The notes beneath the pieces were generated by a model. That model ran no database searches, was not told the DNA's origin, and saw only the letters and a list, made by a program, of their open reading frames with translations. 64,000 nucleotides of DNA from Rhodococcus globerulus NBRC 14531 (lineage in GTDB: Bacteria > Actinomycetota > Actinomycetes > Mycobacteriales > Mycobacteriaceae): assembly GCF_001894805.1 (NCBI RefSeq), contig NZ_BCWX01000003.1, forward strand, positions 1,032,753-1,096,752. Direction: 5' to 3'. Position 1 is the stretch's first letter. Each line of letters opens with the position of its first letter. Both the position numbers and the translations under genes were made by a program. Of this stretch, positions 33,660 to 42,647 are shown piece by piece.

Positions 33660-35051
33660 CTAACTGGTTTCTGCGAGCGCCTTGCTCCTGCGCCACCGCG
33701 AGTTTGCGTATCCGAGCGCGGCGATCACCGCAAAAAGGACTGCCGTCGAGATCAACTGATCCCGGGCGTCTTCGTCGAACAGCATGAGGACAACAAACGC
33801 TCCGAGCATCGCCAGTGTGGCGTAACTCAGGTACGGGAACAGCCACATGCGGATGGTCAGTTTGCCTTCGGCTTCGAGTTGCTTCCGCAGTCGAAGGTGG
33901 GAGATCACGATGAAAATCCAGATGACGAGCAATGCGGCGCCGACTGCATTGAGCAGGATGCCGAGGAGGTCGTCTGGCAGAAGCCAGTTGAGCATGACGG
34001 AGACGAAGCCGAAGAACACGGACAGCAATACCGCATTGGTCGGAACTCCCGTGCTCGAGAGTTTGGCCATGAATGCGGGGCCGTCGCCGCGTCGTGACAG
34101 AGAGAAGGCCATGCGTGAGGTGCCGTAGATGTTGGCGTTGAAGGCCGACAGCAAGGCAACAACCACAACAAGTTCCATGAACCCGGCAACACCGGGGATG
34201 TTGGCCAGATTGAGGACGGAGACAAAGGGACTTGTCTCGAGATCGGGATCGTTCCACGGCAGAACCAACACCATGATCGAGATAGCGCCGATGTAGAAGA
34301 CGCTGATACGCCAGACGACGCTGCGGACGGCGAGCGCGATGGAGCGTTCCGGATTCTCCGATTCCGCCGCGGCGATGGTGACGATTTCGATACCGCCGAA
34401 CGCGAAGGCAACAACAAGAAGGCCGGCAGCGACACCCGAGAACCCGTTGGGCATGAACCCGCCCTGTCCGAAGAGGTTCGAGGTTCCCACCGGGTCAGTA
34501 TCGGGAAGCAGGCCAAACACCAGCAGTACACCGATGATCAGGAAGCCGATGATGACGGTGACTTTGATTGCCGCGAACCAGAATTCGAACTCGCCGAAGT
34601 TACTGACCTTGGCCAGGTTCACGATGGCAAAGAACACCACGAAGACCAGCGCGATCATCCATTGCGGTATCGACGGCAGCCATTCGTTGACGATGGCGGA
34701 CGCCCCGGTGATCTCGGCGCCCAAAACCATGATGAGCATGAACCAGTAGAGCCAGCCCATCACAAATCCGGCCCACTCGCCGATCCCGAGGCGCGCGTAA
34801 TGCGAGAACGAACCACTGGCGGGAATCGCAGCGCCCATCTCGCCGAGCATTCGCATCACGAAGACGACTACGGCGCCCGCGATGATGTAGGACAGTAGGA
34901 CCGCGGGACCGGCCGTCGCAATACCGACGCCCGTTCCGAGGAACAGGCCGGCTCCGATGGCGGAGCCCAGGCCCATCATCGTCAGATGGCGGACCTTGAG
35001 ACCCTGGCCGAGAGCGGTGGTCGTTTCTTCGGGGGCGTCGGTATTACTCAT
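33660..35051 (-). CDS. Amino acid permease (APC superfamily, GABA/AAT type)
   Basis: The 463-residue protein has about 12 transmembrane helices. The first is preceded by LKVRHLTMMGLGSAIGAGLFLGTGVGI, the hallmark start of AAT-family proton/amino-acid symporters (GabP, ProY, AnsP group), with the glycine-rich unwound helix GSAIGAGLF. Middle motifs AFGGIEIVTIAAAESENPERSI and FNANIYGTSRMAFSLSRRGDGP are also typical. The substrate is undefined. Its ATG overlaps the dapD stop by one base (TGATG), an unusual partner for dapD. The last codons are duplicated 524 bp away. Confidence 0.87.
   Translation of the reverse strand: MSNTDAPEETTTALGQGLKVRHLTMMGLGSAIGAGLFLGTGVGIATAGPAVLLSYIIAGAVVVFVMRMLGEMGAAIPASGSFSHYARLGIGEWAGFVMGWLYWFMLIMVLGAEITGASAIVNEWLPSIPQWMIALVFVVFFAIVNLAKVSNFGEFEFWFAAIKVTVIIGFLIIGVLLVFGLLPDTDPVGTSNLFGQGGFMPNGFSGVAAGLLVVAFAFGGIEIVTIAAAESENPERSIALAVRSVVWRISVFYIGAISIMVLVLPWNDPDLETSPFVSVLNLANIPGVAGFMELVVVVALLSAFNANIYGTSRMAFSLSRRGDGPAFMAKLSSTGVPTNAVLLSVFFGFVSVMLNWLLPDDLLGILLNAVGAALLVIWIFIVISHLRLRKQLEAEGKLTIRMWLFPYLSYATLAMLGAFVVLMLFDEDARDQLISTAVLFAVIAALGYANSRWRRSKALAETS
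33687..33739. repeat. Direct repeat, copy 2: within the permease 3' coding end
   Basis: The partner of 33163-33215, with 49 of 53 bases identical and no length difference. The two copies are 524 bp apart (start to start) and bracket the phosphatase gene. Confidence 0.9.
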
Positions 35052-36004
35052 CAGTCGTTGGCGTGAAGTGCGGCATTCAATTCGACGCCGGTGCCCTTCC
35101 ACGGCACGACCTCGACGGCACCAGAAACGGAGTTGCGACGGAACAGCAGGTTGGACTTGCCGCTCAGAGCCAATGCCTTGACGACGGTTCCGTCGGGGCC
35201 GGTGACCTTGGTGCCTGCGGTGACGTACAGACCGGCTTCGAGGACGCAGTCGTCCCCGAGGGAGATGCCGAGTCCGGCGTTGGCGCCGAGGAGGCAACGC
35301 TTGCCGACGGAGATCGTTTCCTTGCCGCCACCAGACAGGGTGCCCATGATGGACGCGCCGCCACCCACATCGGAACCGTCGTCGACGACGACGCCTGCGG
35401 AGATGCGGCCTTCGACCATGGAGTTGCCGAGTGTGCCGGCGTTGAAGTTCACGAAGCCTTCATGCATGACAGTGGTGCCGGAGGCGAGGTGTGCGCCCAG
35501 ACGGACACGGTCGGCGTCGGCGATACGGACACCCGAGGGGACGACGTAGTCGACCATGCGGGGGAACTTGTCGACGCTGAAGACGGTGACAACGCCGCGG
35601 ATGCGCAGACGCGAGCGGACCTGCTCGAAGCCTTCGACAGCGCAGGGCCCGAAGTTGGTCCACACAACGTTGGCGAGGAGGCCGAACTGGCCGTCGAGGT
35701 TGACGCCGTGCGGAGCGACGAGGCGGTGGGAAAGCAGGTGAAGGCGCAGGTAGACGTCGTACGCGTCGACGGGAGCCTTGGAGAGGTCAGCGATGGTGGT
35801 GCGGACGATGACCTGCGAAACCTCGCGTGCCTCGTCGGTTCCCGCCAGCAGTGCGAGATCGGAAGGAATGTCAGTTCCCTCGACGTTCTCGGTACCGGTC
35901 GTCTCGAATGTTCCCAGCTCCGGTGCGGGGAACCAGGTGTCGAGGACGGTACCGTCCGCGGTCACGTTGGCGATACCTACTGCTGATGCTCCGTGTGCGC
36001 TCAC
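35051..36004 (-). CDS. dapD: 2,3,4,5-Tetrahydropyridine-2,6-dicarboxylate N-succinyltransferase
   Basis: The GTG at 36004 gives 317 residues, the length of mycobacterial DapD. The N-terminal domain leads to a left-handed beta-helix made of hexapeptide repeats from about 150 to 280, seen in [46 protein letters not shown] and [28 protein letters not shown]. It transfers succinate from succinyl-CoA in the diaminopimelate route. A TAATCT box eight bases upstream suggests a leaderless transcript. It is divergent from dapE and coupled to a permease gene downstream. Confidence 0.95.
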   Translation of the reverse strand: MSAHGASAVGIANVTADGTVLDTWFPAPELGTFETTGTENVEGTDIPSDLALLAGTDEAREVSQVIVRTTIADLSKAPVDAYDVYLRLHLLSHRLVAPHGVNLDGQFGLLANVVWTNFGPCAVEGFEQVRSRLRIRGVVTVFSVDKFPRMVDYVVPSGVRIADADRVRLGAHLASGTTVMHEGFVNFNAGTLGNSMVEGRISAGVVVDDGSDVGGGASIMGTLSGGGKETISVGKRCLLGANAGLGISLGDDCVLEAGLYVTAGTKVTGPDGTVVKALALSGKSNLLFRRNSVSGAVEVVPWKGTGVELNAALHAND

Positions 36005-36012
36005 AGGACTAG

Positions 36013-36046
36013 AGATTACTGGGTGCGCTGGCTGCGGGCTTAGGCT
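36013..36046. promoter_or_regulatory. Back-to-back minus-10 boxes of dapD and dapE
   Basis: TAATCT on the minus strand (36013-36018) ends eight bases before the dapD GTG, and TAGGCT on the plus strand (36041-36046) ends seven bases before the dapE GTG. The spacing implies transcripts starting at or next to the start codon, as is common in mycobacteria and rhodococci. Both promoters share 49 bp. Confidence 0.45.
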
Positions 36047-36053
36047 GGTGGCC

Positions 36054-37124
36054 GTGAGCATCCTCGATCTTGCCTCCGACCCCATCGATCTGACGGCCGC
36101 TCTGGTCGACATTCCCAGCGTTTCCCACGACGAATCCGCTATCGCGGACGCCGTCGAGGTTGCGTTGCGCGAGCAGACCAGCGGCTTCGAGATCATTCGC
36201 AACGGCAATGCGGTTCTGGCCCGGACGTCGCGCGGATTGCCGAGTCGGGTGATGCTTGCCGGTCATCTCGACACAGTTCCGATTGCGGACAATGTTCCGT
36301 CTCGTCGTGAGGGTGACATCTTGCACGGGTGCGGCACCGTGGACATGAAATCCGGCGACGCAGTGTTCCTGCATCTCGCGGCGACGATCGAGAATTTGGC
36401 CCACGACCTGACGCTGGTGTTCTACGACTGCGAGGAAATCGCCGCCGCCTACAACGGCCTCGGACGGATCGAACGCGAGATCCCGCAATGGCTTGCGGCG
36501 GATGTCGCGATTCTGGGCGAGCCGACGGCCGGGTTCATTGAGGCCGGGTGTCAGGGAACGATGCGCGTGCGCTTGACCGCGTCAGGTACCAGGGCGCATT
36601 CGGCCCGGTCCTGGTTGGGGGACAACGCGATTCACAAGTTCGGTACTGCGTTGGAGCGGATGTCGGCCTATTCGCCGCGTTCGGTGGATATCGACGGTTG
36701 TGTCTACCGCGAGGGGCTCTCAGCCGTGCGGATCTCCGGCGGCGTCGCGGGGAACGTGGTGCCGGACGCAGCCGAGATGGACGTCAACTTTCGGTTCGCA
36801 CCCGATCGCAGTGAGGCGCAGGCCGAGGCTCACGTGCGGGAAGTCTTCGACGGCTTGGATCTCGGATTCGAGATCACGGACTCGTCGCCCGGCGCTCTGC
36901 CTGGCCTGGCGAACCCGTCGGCGGCCGCGTTGATCGAGGCTGCGGGCGGACAGTTCCGGGCCAAGTACGGCTGGACCGATGTGTCCAGATTCTCGGCTCT
37001 CGGCATTCCCGCGGTGAATTACGGCCCCGGCGATCCGAACCTGGCGCACAAGCGTGACGAGCACGTCCCGGTGCAGCAGATCACCGACGTCGCGGCCGTG
37101 CTGAGGAAGTATTTGTCGGCCTGA
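36054..37124 (+). CDS. dapE: Succinyl-diaminopimelate desuccinylase
   Basis: The GTG at 36054 gives 356 residues of the M20 metallopeptidase family. Metal-binding motifs are present: [10 protein letters not shown] near 66 (His and the following Asp), [11 protein letters not shown] near 97 (bridging Asp), [13 protein letters not shown] near 130 (Glu-Glu), [14 protein letters not shown] near 160 and the last His in [11 protein letters not shown] near 337. DapE releases LL-diaminopimelate and succinate. It stands alone after its promoter, facing dapD, as in M. tuberculosis (Rv1201c/Rv1202). Confidence 0.94.
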   Translation: MSILDLASDPIDLTAALVDIPSVSHDESAIADAVEVALREQTSGFEIIRNGNAVLARTSRGLPSRVMLAGHLDTVPIADNVPSRREGDILHGCGTVDMKSGDAVFLHLAATIENLAHDLTLVFYDCEEIAAAYNGLGRIEREIPQWLAADVAILGEPTAGFIEAGCQGTMRVRLTASGTRAHSARSWLGDNAIHKFGTALERMSAYSPRSVDIDGCVYREGLSAVRISGGVAGNVVPDAAEMDVNFRFAPDRSEAQAEAHVREVFDGLDLGFEITDSSPGALPGLANPSAAALIEAAGGQFRAKYGWTDVSRFSALGIPAVNYGPGDPNLAHKRDEHVPVQQITDVAAVLRKYLSA

Positions 37125-37141
37125 GCGTTAGCCTTGCGTGC

Positions 37142-37945
37142 ATGGCACCAGAGAAGAATTCAGCCTCCAAGAAGCACAGTTCGTCGATCAAGCACCGCGG
37201 TCCTGTTCAACTCCGACGCAAACGCAAGGATGAGAAAACCACCACGGACCAGCGTCTGCTCGACAAACGCGGCCCCACCGACTGGGTCCATACCGATCCG
37301 TGGCGTGTGCTGCGCATCCAGAGCGAATTCATCGAAGGTTTCGGGGCGCTCGCTGAGGTCCCTCGTGCGGTCACCGTGTTCGGTTCGGCACGCACCGCTC
37401 TCGATCATCCCGAATACCAGGCCGGCCGTGAGCTGGGAACGGCGTTGGCCGAAGCCGGGTACGCCGTCATCACCGGTGGTGGGCCGGGAGTCATGGAAGC
37501 CGCCAACCGCGGTTGCAGCGAGGCCGGTGGCTACTCGATCGGACTCGGCATCGAGTTGCCGTTCGAGCAGGGGCTCAACGAGTGGGTCGACCTCGGCATC
37601 AACTTCCGGTACTTCTTTGCCCGCAAGACGATGTTCGTGAAGTACTCGCAGGCTTTCATCTGCTTGCCTGGCGGCTTCGGAACGCTGGACGAATTGTTCG
37701 AAGCTCTTACTTTGGTGCAGACCCATAAGGTCACGCGCTTCCCGATTGTCCTGTTCGGCACGGAGTACTGGTCCGGATTGGTCGAGTGGATCCGAAACAC
37801 ACTCGAGCATGACGGAAAGATCTCCGAAGGTGATGTGAATCTGCTGCACGTCACTGACAGTGTGGAAGAAGCAGTCCGGATAGTCGCCGAAGCCAATCTA
37901 GGCGTCGACGAGGCCGCCGATCTGGGGAAAGAAGAAGAATGGTGA
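37142..37945 (+). CDS. LOG-family Rossmann protein with basic N-terminal extension
   Basis: The product has 267 residues. Residues 1-35 are very basic and polar (KKHSSSIKHRG and LRRKRKDEK), a tail not found in the short LOG proteins. The core has the family landmarks VTVFGSARTALDHPEYQ, ITGGGPGVMEAANRG and the PGGFGTLDELFEALT motif, and the Arg/Lys phosphate-binding residues in FFARKTMFVKYS. LOG proteins cleave cytokinin-type nucleotide monophosphates to free base and ribose phosphate. The long variant has uncertain substrate. It lies 17 bases after dapE and overlaps the second LOG gene by seven bases. Confidence 0.88.
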   Translation: MAPEKNSASKKHSSSIKHRGPVQLRRKRKDEKTTTDQRLLDKRGPTDWVHTDPWRVLRIQSEFIEGFGALAEVPRAVTVFGSARTALDHPEYQAGRELGTALAEAGYAVITGGGPGVMEAANRGCSEAGGYSIGLGIELPFEQGLNEWVDLGINFRYFFARKTMFVKYSQAFICLPGGFGTLDELFEALTLVQTHKVTRFPIVLFGTEYWSGLVEWIRNTLEHDGKISEGDVNLLHVTDSVEEAVRIVAEANLGVDEAADLGKEEEW

Positions 37946-38496
37946 CCGATTCCGACAAGAAGTACTCGATCTGCGTCTACTGTGCGTCGGGTCCGGTGGA
38001 CGAGTCGTTCCTGGCTTTGGCCGCCGAGGTGGGCACCGCGATCGGTCGACGTGGGTGGCAGTTGGTTTCGGGTGGTGGCAACGTCTCGATGATGGGTGCT
38101 GTCGCGGAGTCGGCTCGGGCTGCGGGCGCGTGGACCGTCGGCGTCATCCCGAAGGCGTTGGTGCACAAGGAAGTTGCGGACGTCGACGCGGACGAGTTGA
38201 TCGTCACCGACACGATGCGTCAGCGCAAGCAGTTGATGGAAGACAACGCGGACGCGTTCATCACCTTGCCCGGCGGTATCGGGACGTTGGAGGAGTTGTT
38301 CGAAACGTGGACCGCCGGCTACCTCGGGATGCACAGCAAGCCTGTGGTCCTGCTTGATCCGGTGGGGCACTACACCGGACTGCTCGAATGGTTGGACAAA
38401 TTGGACGGCACGGGGTTTGTGGGCCGGAAAGCTTTGGATACGTTGCTGGTCAGGACTGATGTCGAGGCTGCGCTCGACGCTTGTGTGAACTCCTGA
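37939..38496 (+). CDS. LOG-family protein (cytokinin riboside 5'-monophosphate phosphoribohydrolase type)
   Basis: The 185-residue protein is a standard-length LOG: CVYCASGPVDESFLALAAEVG at the start, LVSGGGNVSMMGAVAESA near 43, RQRKQLMEDNADAFITLPGGIGTLEELFETW with the PGGxGTxxE catalytic and nucleotide-binding motif near 112-121. Its likely homologue is Rv1205 of M. tuberculosis, which makes cytokinins whose aldehyde breakdown products matter for proteasome mutants. Two LOG genes overlap here, so the pair is probably one transcriptional unit. Confidence 0.9.
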   Translation: MVTDSDKKYSICVYCASGPVDESFLALAAEVGTAIGRRGWQLVSGGGNVSMMGAVAESARAAGAWTVGVIPKALVHKEVADVDADELIVTDTMRQRKQLMEDNADAFITLPGGIGTLEELFETWTAGYLGMHSKPVVLLDPVGHYTGLLEWLDKLDGTGFVGRKALDTLLVRTDVEAALDACVNS

Positions 38497-38581
38497 CCAA
38501 GTGCGTGACGGGCCACCTTACCGTGGAGTAAGGTGGCCCCGGGGGTGGCCGTCGAGTCGCCGGATACGTGATTGGGGAGAC

Positions 38582-40354
38582 ATGAGTTCGGAAGCACGCG
38601 ACAAAGTTGGCATGCTGGATCTGGCGGTGAAACTCCCGTCGATGATCACCGAGGTGCCGATACTCCTGAAGGGGGCGTCCGGCCTGCTGCGCAAGCCTTC
38701 GGCCGCGATGTCCATCGGACTCATTCTCCAGCAGAACGCCGCAGCACATCCGACTCGTCCGTTTATCCGGTTCGAGGGCCATGCAACAAGTTACGACGAC
38801 GCCAACGCGCAGGTCAACCGATATGCCGACGTGTTGCGCACGCGCGGCGTCCAACGCGGCGACGTCGTGGCGATCCTCGGCAAGAACACTCCGGAATCGC
38901 TGCTGATCGCCTTGGCTGCCGTCAAACTCGGTGCGGCAGCGGGAATGCTGAATTACAACCAGCGTGATGACGTTCTTGCACACAGTCTTACGCTGCTCGG
39001 CGCACGCGTGCTCGTTGTCGCCGATGCGAGCGAAGAAGCGCTCGAATCATTGCCGGAAGGGTTTACCGGACCGCCGCAACTTCTGGTCAGCGAGCTCGAC
39101 GACCTGGCAAAAACGGCCGACGCAACCAATCCGGCTGTGACGGCCCAGATTCTTGCGAAGGAAAAAGCGTTCTACATCTTCACCTCGGGTACTACCGGAA
39201 TGCCCAAGGCCAGCTTGATGACTCACTTCCGCTGGCTCAAGTCCATGTCCGGTCTCGGGCTCATGGGTGTCCGGTTACGTCCGTCCGACACGCTGTACTG
39301 CTGCTTGCCGCTCTATCACAACAATGCTTTGACGGTGTCGTTGTCTTCGGTGCTGGCTTCGGGTGCGACGCTTGCCATCGGCCGGCAGTTCTCGGCGTCG
39401 AGATTCTGGGACGATATCGCGCTCAACAAAGCCACGGCCTTCACCTACATCGGAGAATTGTGCCGGTACCTGCTCAATCAGCCCGAGAAGCCCACCGACC
39501 GTGACAATTCCGTTCAACTGATGGTCGGAAACGGGCTGCGGCCGGAAATCTGGAAGGAGTTCACGGAGCGTTTCGGTATTGCGCGAGTCGCCGAGTTCTA
39601 CGGTGCAAGCGAATGCAATATCGCCTTTGTGAACGCGCTCAACGTCGATCGGACGGCCGGAATCTGCCCGTTGCCGCATGCCGTCGTCGAATTCGACGAG
39701 GAAACCGGTAAGGCGTTGCGTGGTCCGGACGGACGGTTGCGCAAAGTCTCGACGGGGTCCGTTGGACTACTGCTTTCCAAAATCACCGACCGAGCTCCGT
39801 TCGACGGGTACACCGATGAAGCCGCGACCAACAGCAAATTGGTGCGGGGTGGTTTCAAGGACGGTGACACCTGGTTCGACACCGGCGACCTCGTGCGCAA
39901 GCAGGGGTGGAGCCATGTGGCCTTTGTCGATCGACTCGGTGACACATTCCGGTGGAAGGGTGAGAACGTCGCAACCACCGAGGTCGAGGGTGCGCTCAGT
40001 TCACATCCGGTGATCGAAGAGGCCGTTGTCTACGGCGTCGAGATCCCGGGTACCGACGGGCGGGCCGGTATGGCAGCAGTGACCCTGCGCGACGGTCATT
40101 CCTTCGACGGCGGTGACATCGCCACCCATTTGTACGGAAAGCTCCCCAGCTACGCCGTGCCGCTGTTCGTTCGCATCGTCGACTCCCTCGAACACACCAG
40201 CACGTTCAAATCGCGCAAGGTGGAGTTGCGCAACGACGGATACGACGTCGGCGCAGACACCCTGCACGTCCTCGCCGGCCGTGAGAGCGGCTACAGCGAT
40301 TCGTACGACGGTTACGTCGACGAGGTGGCCGCAGGCTCGGTACCCAAGGGCTAG
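38582..40354 (+). CDS. fadD6: Very-long/long-chain acyl-CoA synthetase, FadD6-like
   Basis: The ATG at 38582 (GGGGAGAC upstream) gives 590 residues. The N-terminal 40 residues are amphipathic and probably membrane-associating (MLDLAVKLPSMITEVPILLKG). The ATP motif FYIFTSGTTGMPKASLMTH lies near 195-213, YGASECNIAFVN near 340, and WFDTGDLVRKQGWSHVAFVDRLGDTFRWKGENVATTEVE near 430-465. This is the FATP-like subgroup that activates exogenous long-chain fatty acids during uptake. Position and type match FadD6 (Rv1206). Confidence 0.9.
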   Translation: MSSEARDKVGMLDLAVKLPSMITEVPILLKGASGLLRKPSAAMSIGLILQQNAAAHPTRPFIRFEGHATSYDDANAQVNRYADVLRTRGVQRGDVVAILGKNTPESLLIALAAVKLGAAAGMLNYNQRDDVLAHSLTLLGARVLVVADASEEALESLPEGFTGPPQLLVSELDDLAKTADATNPAVTAQILAKEKAFYIFTSGTTGMPKASLMTHFRWLKSMSGLGLMGVRLRPSDTLYCCLPLYHNNALTVSLSSVLASGATLAIGRQFSASRFWDDIALNKATAFTYIGELCRYLLNQPEKPTDRDNSVQLMVGNGLRPEIWKEFTERFGIARVAEFYGASECNIAFVNALNVDRTAGICPLPHAVVEFDEETGKALRGPDGRLRKVSTGSVGLLLSKITDRAPFDGYTDEAATNSKLVRGGFKDGDTWFDTGDLVRKQGWSHVAFVDRLGDTFRWKGENVATTEVEGALSSHPVIEEAVVYGVEIPGTDGRAGMAAVTLRDGHSFDGGDIATHLYGKLPSYAVPLFVRIVDSLEHTSTFKSRKVELRNDGYDVGADTLHVLAGRESGYSDSYDGYVDEVAAGSVPKG

Positions 40355-40375
40355 ACCGCGTTCCGTCATGCCAGT

Positions 40376-41284
40376 ATGAAAGGCATGTCTTCATTGGCCG
40401 GTTCATCCGCGCAGTCAGATCCGGCGCCCACTCTGTGCGGTCGACCGGTCGCGGTCGACCGTGCATTGGTCATGGCGATCGTCAACCGAACACCCGACTC
40501 GTTCTACGACAAAGGTGCGACGTTCTCGGATTCTGCCGCGATGGCTGCGGTGGATCGGGCGGTCGACGAAGGCGCCGATCTGGTCGATATCGGGGGAGTG
40601 AAGGCCGGCCCCGGCGATCTGGTCGACACCGACGAGGAGGTCAGGCGCGTCATTCCCTTTGTCGCGGCGATCCGGGACAAGTTCCCGGATTTGTTGATCA
40701 GCATCGACACGTGGCGCAGCGACGTCGCCCGTCTCGCGCGTAAGGAAGGTGCCGATCTGATCAACGACACCTGGGCCGGCGCCGATCCGGAATTGGTGAT
40801 GGTCGCTGCTGAAACCGGTGCGGGCATCGTGTGTTCACACACCGGCGGTGCGGTGCCGCGGACGCGTCCGCACCGCGTCCGATACACCGATGTGGTTGCC
40901 GATGTGGTGAGCGAGGTTGTCACCGCCGCCGAACGAGCCCTTGCATTAGGCGTGCCACGCGATGCGATTCTGATCGATCCGACCCACGACTTCGGCAAGA
41001 ACACCTTTCACGGGCTCGAGTTGTTGCGAAAAGTGGACATTCTTGTAAACACCGGGTGGCCAGTGCTGATGGCGCTGAGCAATAAGGACTTTATCGGGGA
41101 GACTCTGGGGGTAGAGCTTTCCGAGAGGCTGGAGGGAACATTGGCAGCGACAGCAATGGCCGCGGCGGGCGGTGCCCGAGTGTTCCGGGTGCACGAGGTG
41201 GCATCTACGCGCCGCGTGGTCGACATGGTGGCGGCAATTCAGGGCCGACGCGCCCCTGTTCGAACAGTTCGGGGGCTGGCATGA
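40376..41284 (+). CDS. folP2: Dihydropteroate synthase homologue, FolP2 type
   Basis: The 302-residue TIM barrel (ATG at 40376, or 40385) resembles DHPS: MAIVNRTPDSFYDKGATF near 32, the acidic DLVDIGGVKAGPGD near 68, ISIDTWRSDVA near 105, NDTWAGADPEL near 125, GWPVLMALSNKDFIG near 220 and FRVHEVASTRRVVDM near the end. True FolP normally has a DIGGESTRPG-like loop; here it reads GGVKAGPGD, as in mycobacterial FolP2 (Rv1207), which lacks measurable DHPS activity. A role in the gpgS operon is possible. The stop overlaps gpgS by four bases. Confidence 0.85.
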   Translation: MKGMSSLAGSSAQSDPAPTLCGRPVAVDRALVMAIVNRTPDSFYDKGATFSDSAAMAAVDRAVDEGADLVDIGGVKAGPGDLVDTDEEVRRVIPFVAAIRDKFPDLLISIDTWRSDVARLARKEGADLINDTWAGADPELVMVAAETGAGIVCSHTGGAVPRTRPHRVRYTDVVADVVSEVVTAAERALALGVPRDAILIDPTHDFGKNTFHGLELLRKVDILVNTGWPVLMALSNKDFIGETLGVELSERLEGTLAATAMAAAGGARVFRVHEVASTRRVVDMVAAIQGRRAPVRTVRGLA

Positions 41285-42222
41285 GCATTACCGGCACTGG
41301 GTCCACGCGCACGTGGTCCGAAGCCAACAGTTGGGATCACCCCAGTTGGACGGTCGAGGAACTCGAGCGAGCCAAAGCAGGCCGCACCGTCTCCGTGGTG
41401 CTTCCGGCGCTCAACGAGGAGGAGACCGTCGCATCGGTGGTCGACACCATTCATCCGTTGCTCGGCGGGTTGGTGGACGAACTTGTCGTCCTAGATTCCG
41501 GGTCTACCGACCGCACCGCGAAGCGGGCACGGGCCGCAGGCGCACGGGTGATCAGCCGCGAGTCCGCGGTGCCGTCGCTCCCTCCCGCCGCCGGCAAAGG
41601 CGAAGTCCTGTGGCGTTCCATCGCGGCCACCACGGGTGATCTGATCGCGTTCGTGGATTCCGATCTCATCAATCCGGACCCGGCGTTTGTTCCGAAGCTG
41701 TTGGGTCCATTGCTCACCGTCGACGGTATTCACCTGGTGAAGGGGTATTACCGGCGTCCGTTGCGCGTCAGCGGGACAGAAGACGCCAACGGTGGTGGGC
41801 GGGTCACCGAGTTGGTGGCGCGGCCGATGCTGGCTGCCCTGCGACCAGAACTCACGGCCGTTCTGCAACCACTGGGCGGTGAGTACGCCGGAACCCGGGA
41901 GCTGCTCTCCGCCGTGCCGTTCGCACCCGGCTACGGAGTCGAGATCGGGCTGTTGCTCGACACCTACGACACCCTGGGGCTCAGCGCGATCGGTCAGGTC
42001 AATCTCGGTGTCCGGAAACACCGTAATCGGCCGCTTGCCGATCTGGGTGTGATGAGCCGGCAGATCATCGGGACGATGCTGCGGCGCTGTGGCATCGAGG
42101 ATTCCGGCGCCGGATTGACGCAGTTCCTGGTCGACGGTGATTCGTTTGCACCGGCTACCACCGAGGTGTCGTTGCTCGACCGTCCGCCGATGAATTCGAT
42201 TATCCGCAGCGCGGGGGTCTGA
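41281..42222 (+). CDS. gpgS: Glucosyl-3-phosphoglycerate synthase
   Basis: The 313-residue GT-A glycosyltransferase (GT81) starts in the folP2 stop (ATGA). Motifs: VSVVLPALNEEETVASVVDT near 38, LVVLDSGSTDRTAKRA near 68, AAGKGEVLWRS near 103, the metal-binding DSD in AFVDSDLINPDP near 125, and PLGGEYAGTRELL near 200 with a YGVEIGLLLDTY substrate loop. GpgS makes glucosyl-3-phosphoglycerate, the first step toward methylglucose lipopolysaccharides that modulate fatty-acid synthesis. The position after folP2 equals Rv1208. Confidence 0.94.
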   Translation: MSITGTGSTRTWSEANSWDHPSWTVEELERAKAGRTVSVVLPALNEEETVASVVDTIHPLLGGLVDELVVLDSGSTDRTAKRARAAGARVISRESAVPSLPPAAGKGEVLWRSIAATTGDLIAFVDSDLINPDPAFVPKLLGPLLTVDGIHLVKGYYRRPLRVSGTEDANGGGRVTELVARPMLAALRPELTAVLQPLGGEYAGTRELLSAVPFAPGYGVEIGLLLDTYDTLGLSAIGQVNLGVRKHRNRPLADLGVMSRQIIGTMLRRCGIEDSGAGLTQFLVDGDSFAPATTEVSLLDRPPMNSIIRSAGV

Positions 42223-42254
42223 CCGCAGCGGAACGTGTATGGGAGTATCGGGTC

Positions 42255-42647
42255 ATGTTGACGATCCTCCTGTACCTGATTGTCATGGCGCTTGTCGGCG
42301 GGATGATTTTCCTTGCCGCGAGTGCAGTATTCGGGCGCTCGGAAGAACTGCCGCCGCTTCCTCCCGGCACCACAGCGGCGGTGCTTCCCGCGGAAGGTGT
42401 GACAAGCGCCGACGTCGACGCATTACGATTTCAGCAGGTTCTGCGCGGGTACAAGGCCAGTGAAGTGGATTGGGCCCTGCACCGGCTCGGGATGGAAATC
42501 GACTCTCTCCGTGCGCAATTGGAAGCAAGATCGGATGCTGCCCCAGAAGTGGAGCACCAGGAGGCGGCGGCCGTGAGTGGCTCGGAGGCGGCGGCCGTGA
42601 GTGACTCGGCGGCGGCGGCCGTGAGTGAGCGCCCGGACGATGTCTGA
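42255..42647 (+). CDS. DivIVA-domain small membrane protein (Rv1209-like)
   Basis: The 130-residue product has an N-terminal helix (about 3-25, ILLYLIVMALVGGMIFLAASAVF), a Pro-rich linker, and a DivIVA-like motif at about 50-88: VTSADVDALRFQQVLRGYKASEVDWALHRLGMEI followed by a short coil. DivIVA-type domains recruit proteins to curved membranes at poles and septa; Wag31 is the main one in mycobacteria. The C-terminal 25 residues come from a 24-bp sequence repeated three times (EAAAVS units). The tag start lies inside its 3' end. Confidence 0.8.
   Translation: MLTILLYLIVMALVGGMIFLAASAVFGRSEELPPLPPGTTAAVLPAEGVTSADVDALRFQQVLRGYKASEVDWALHRLGMEIDSLRAQLEARSDAAPEVEHQEAAAVSGSEAAAVSDSAAAAVSERPDDV
42561..42632 (+). 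repeat. 24-bp tandem repeat, three copies, in the DivIVA-like gene
   Basis: Units at 42561, 42585 and 42609 share GCGGCGGCCGTGAGTG cores and encode Ala/Val/Ser-rich octapeptides. The unit length is a multiple of three, so the copies keep the frame and lengthen a disordered tail. Confidence 0.9.

Noticed and set aside
33163..33739. attL/attR of an integrated element
   Set aside because: The direct repeats look like attachment sites, but there is no integrase, excisionase or tRNA gene nearby, so a full integrative element is not claimed; the repeat itself is reported.
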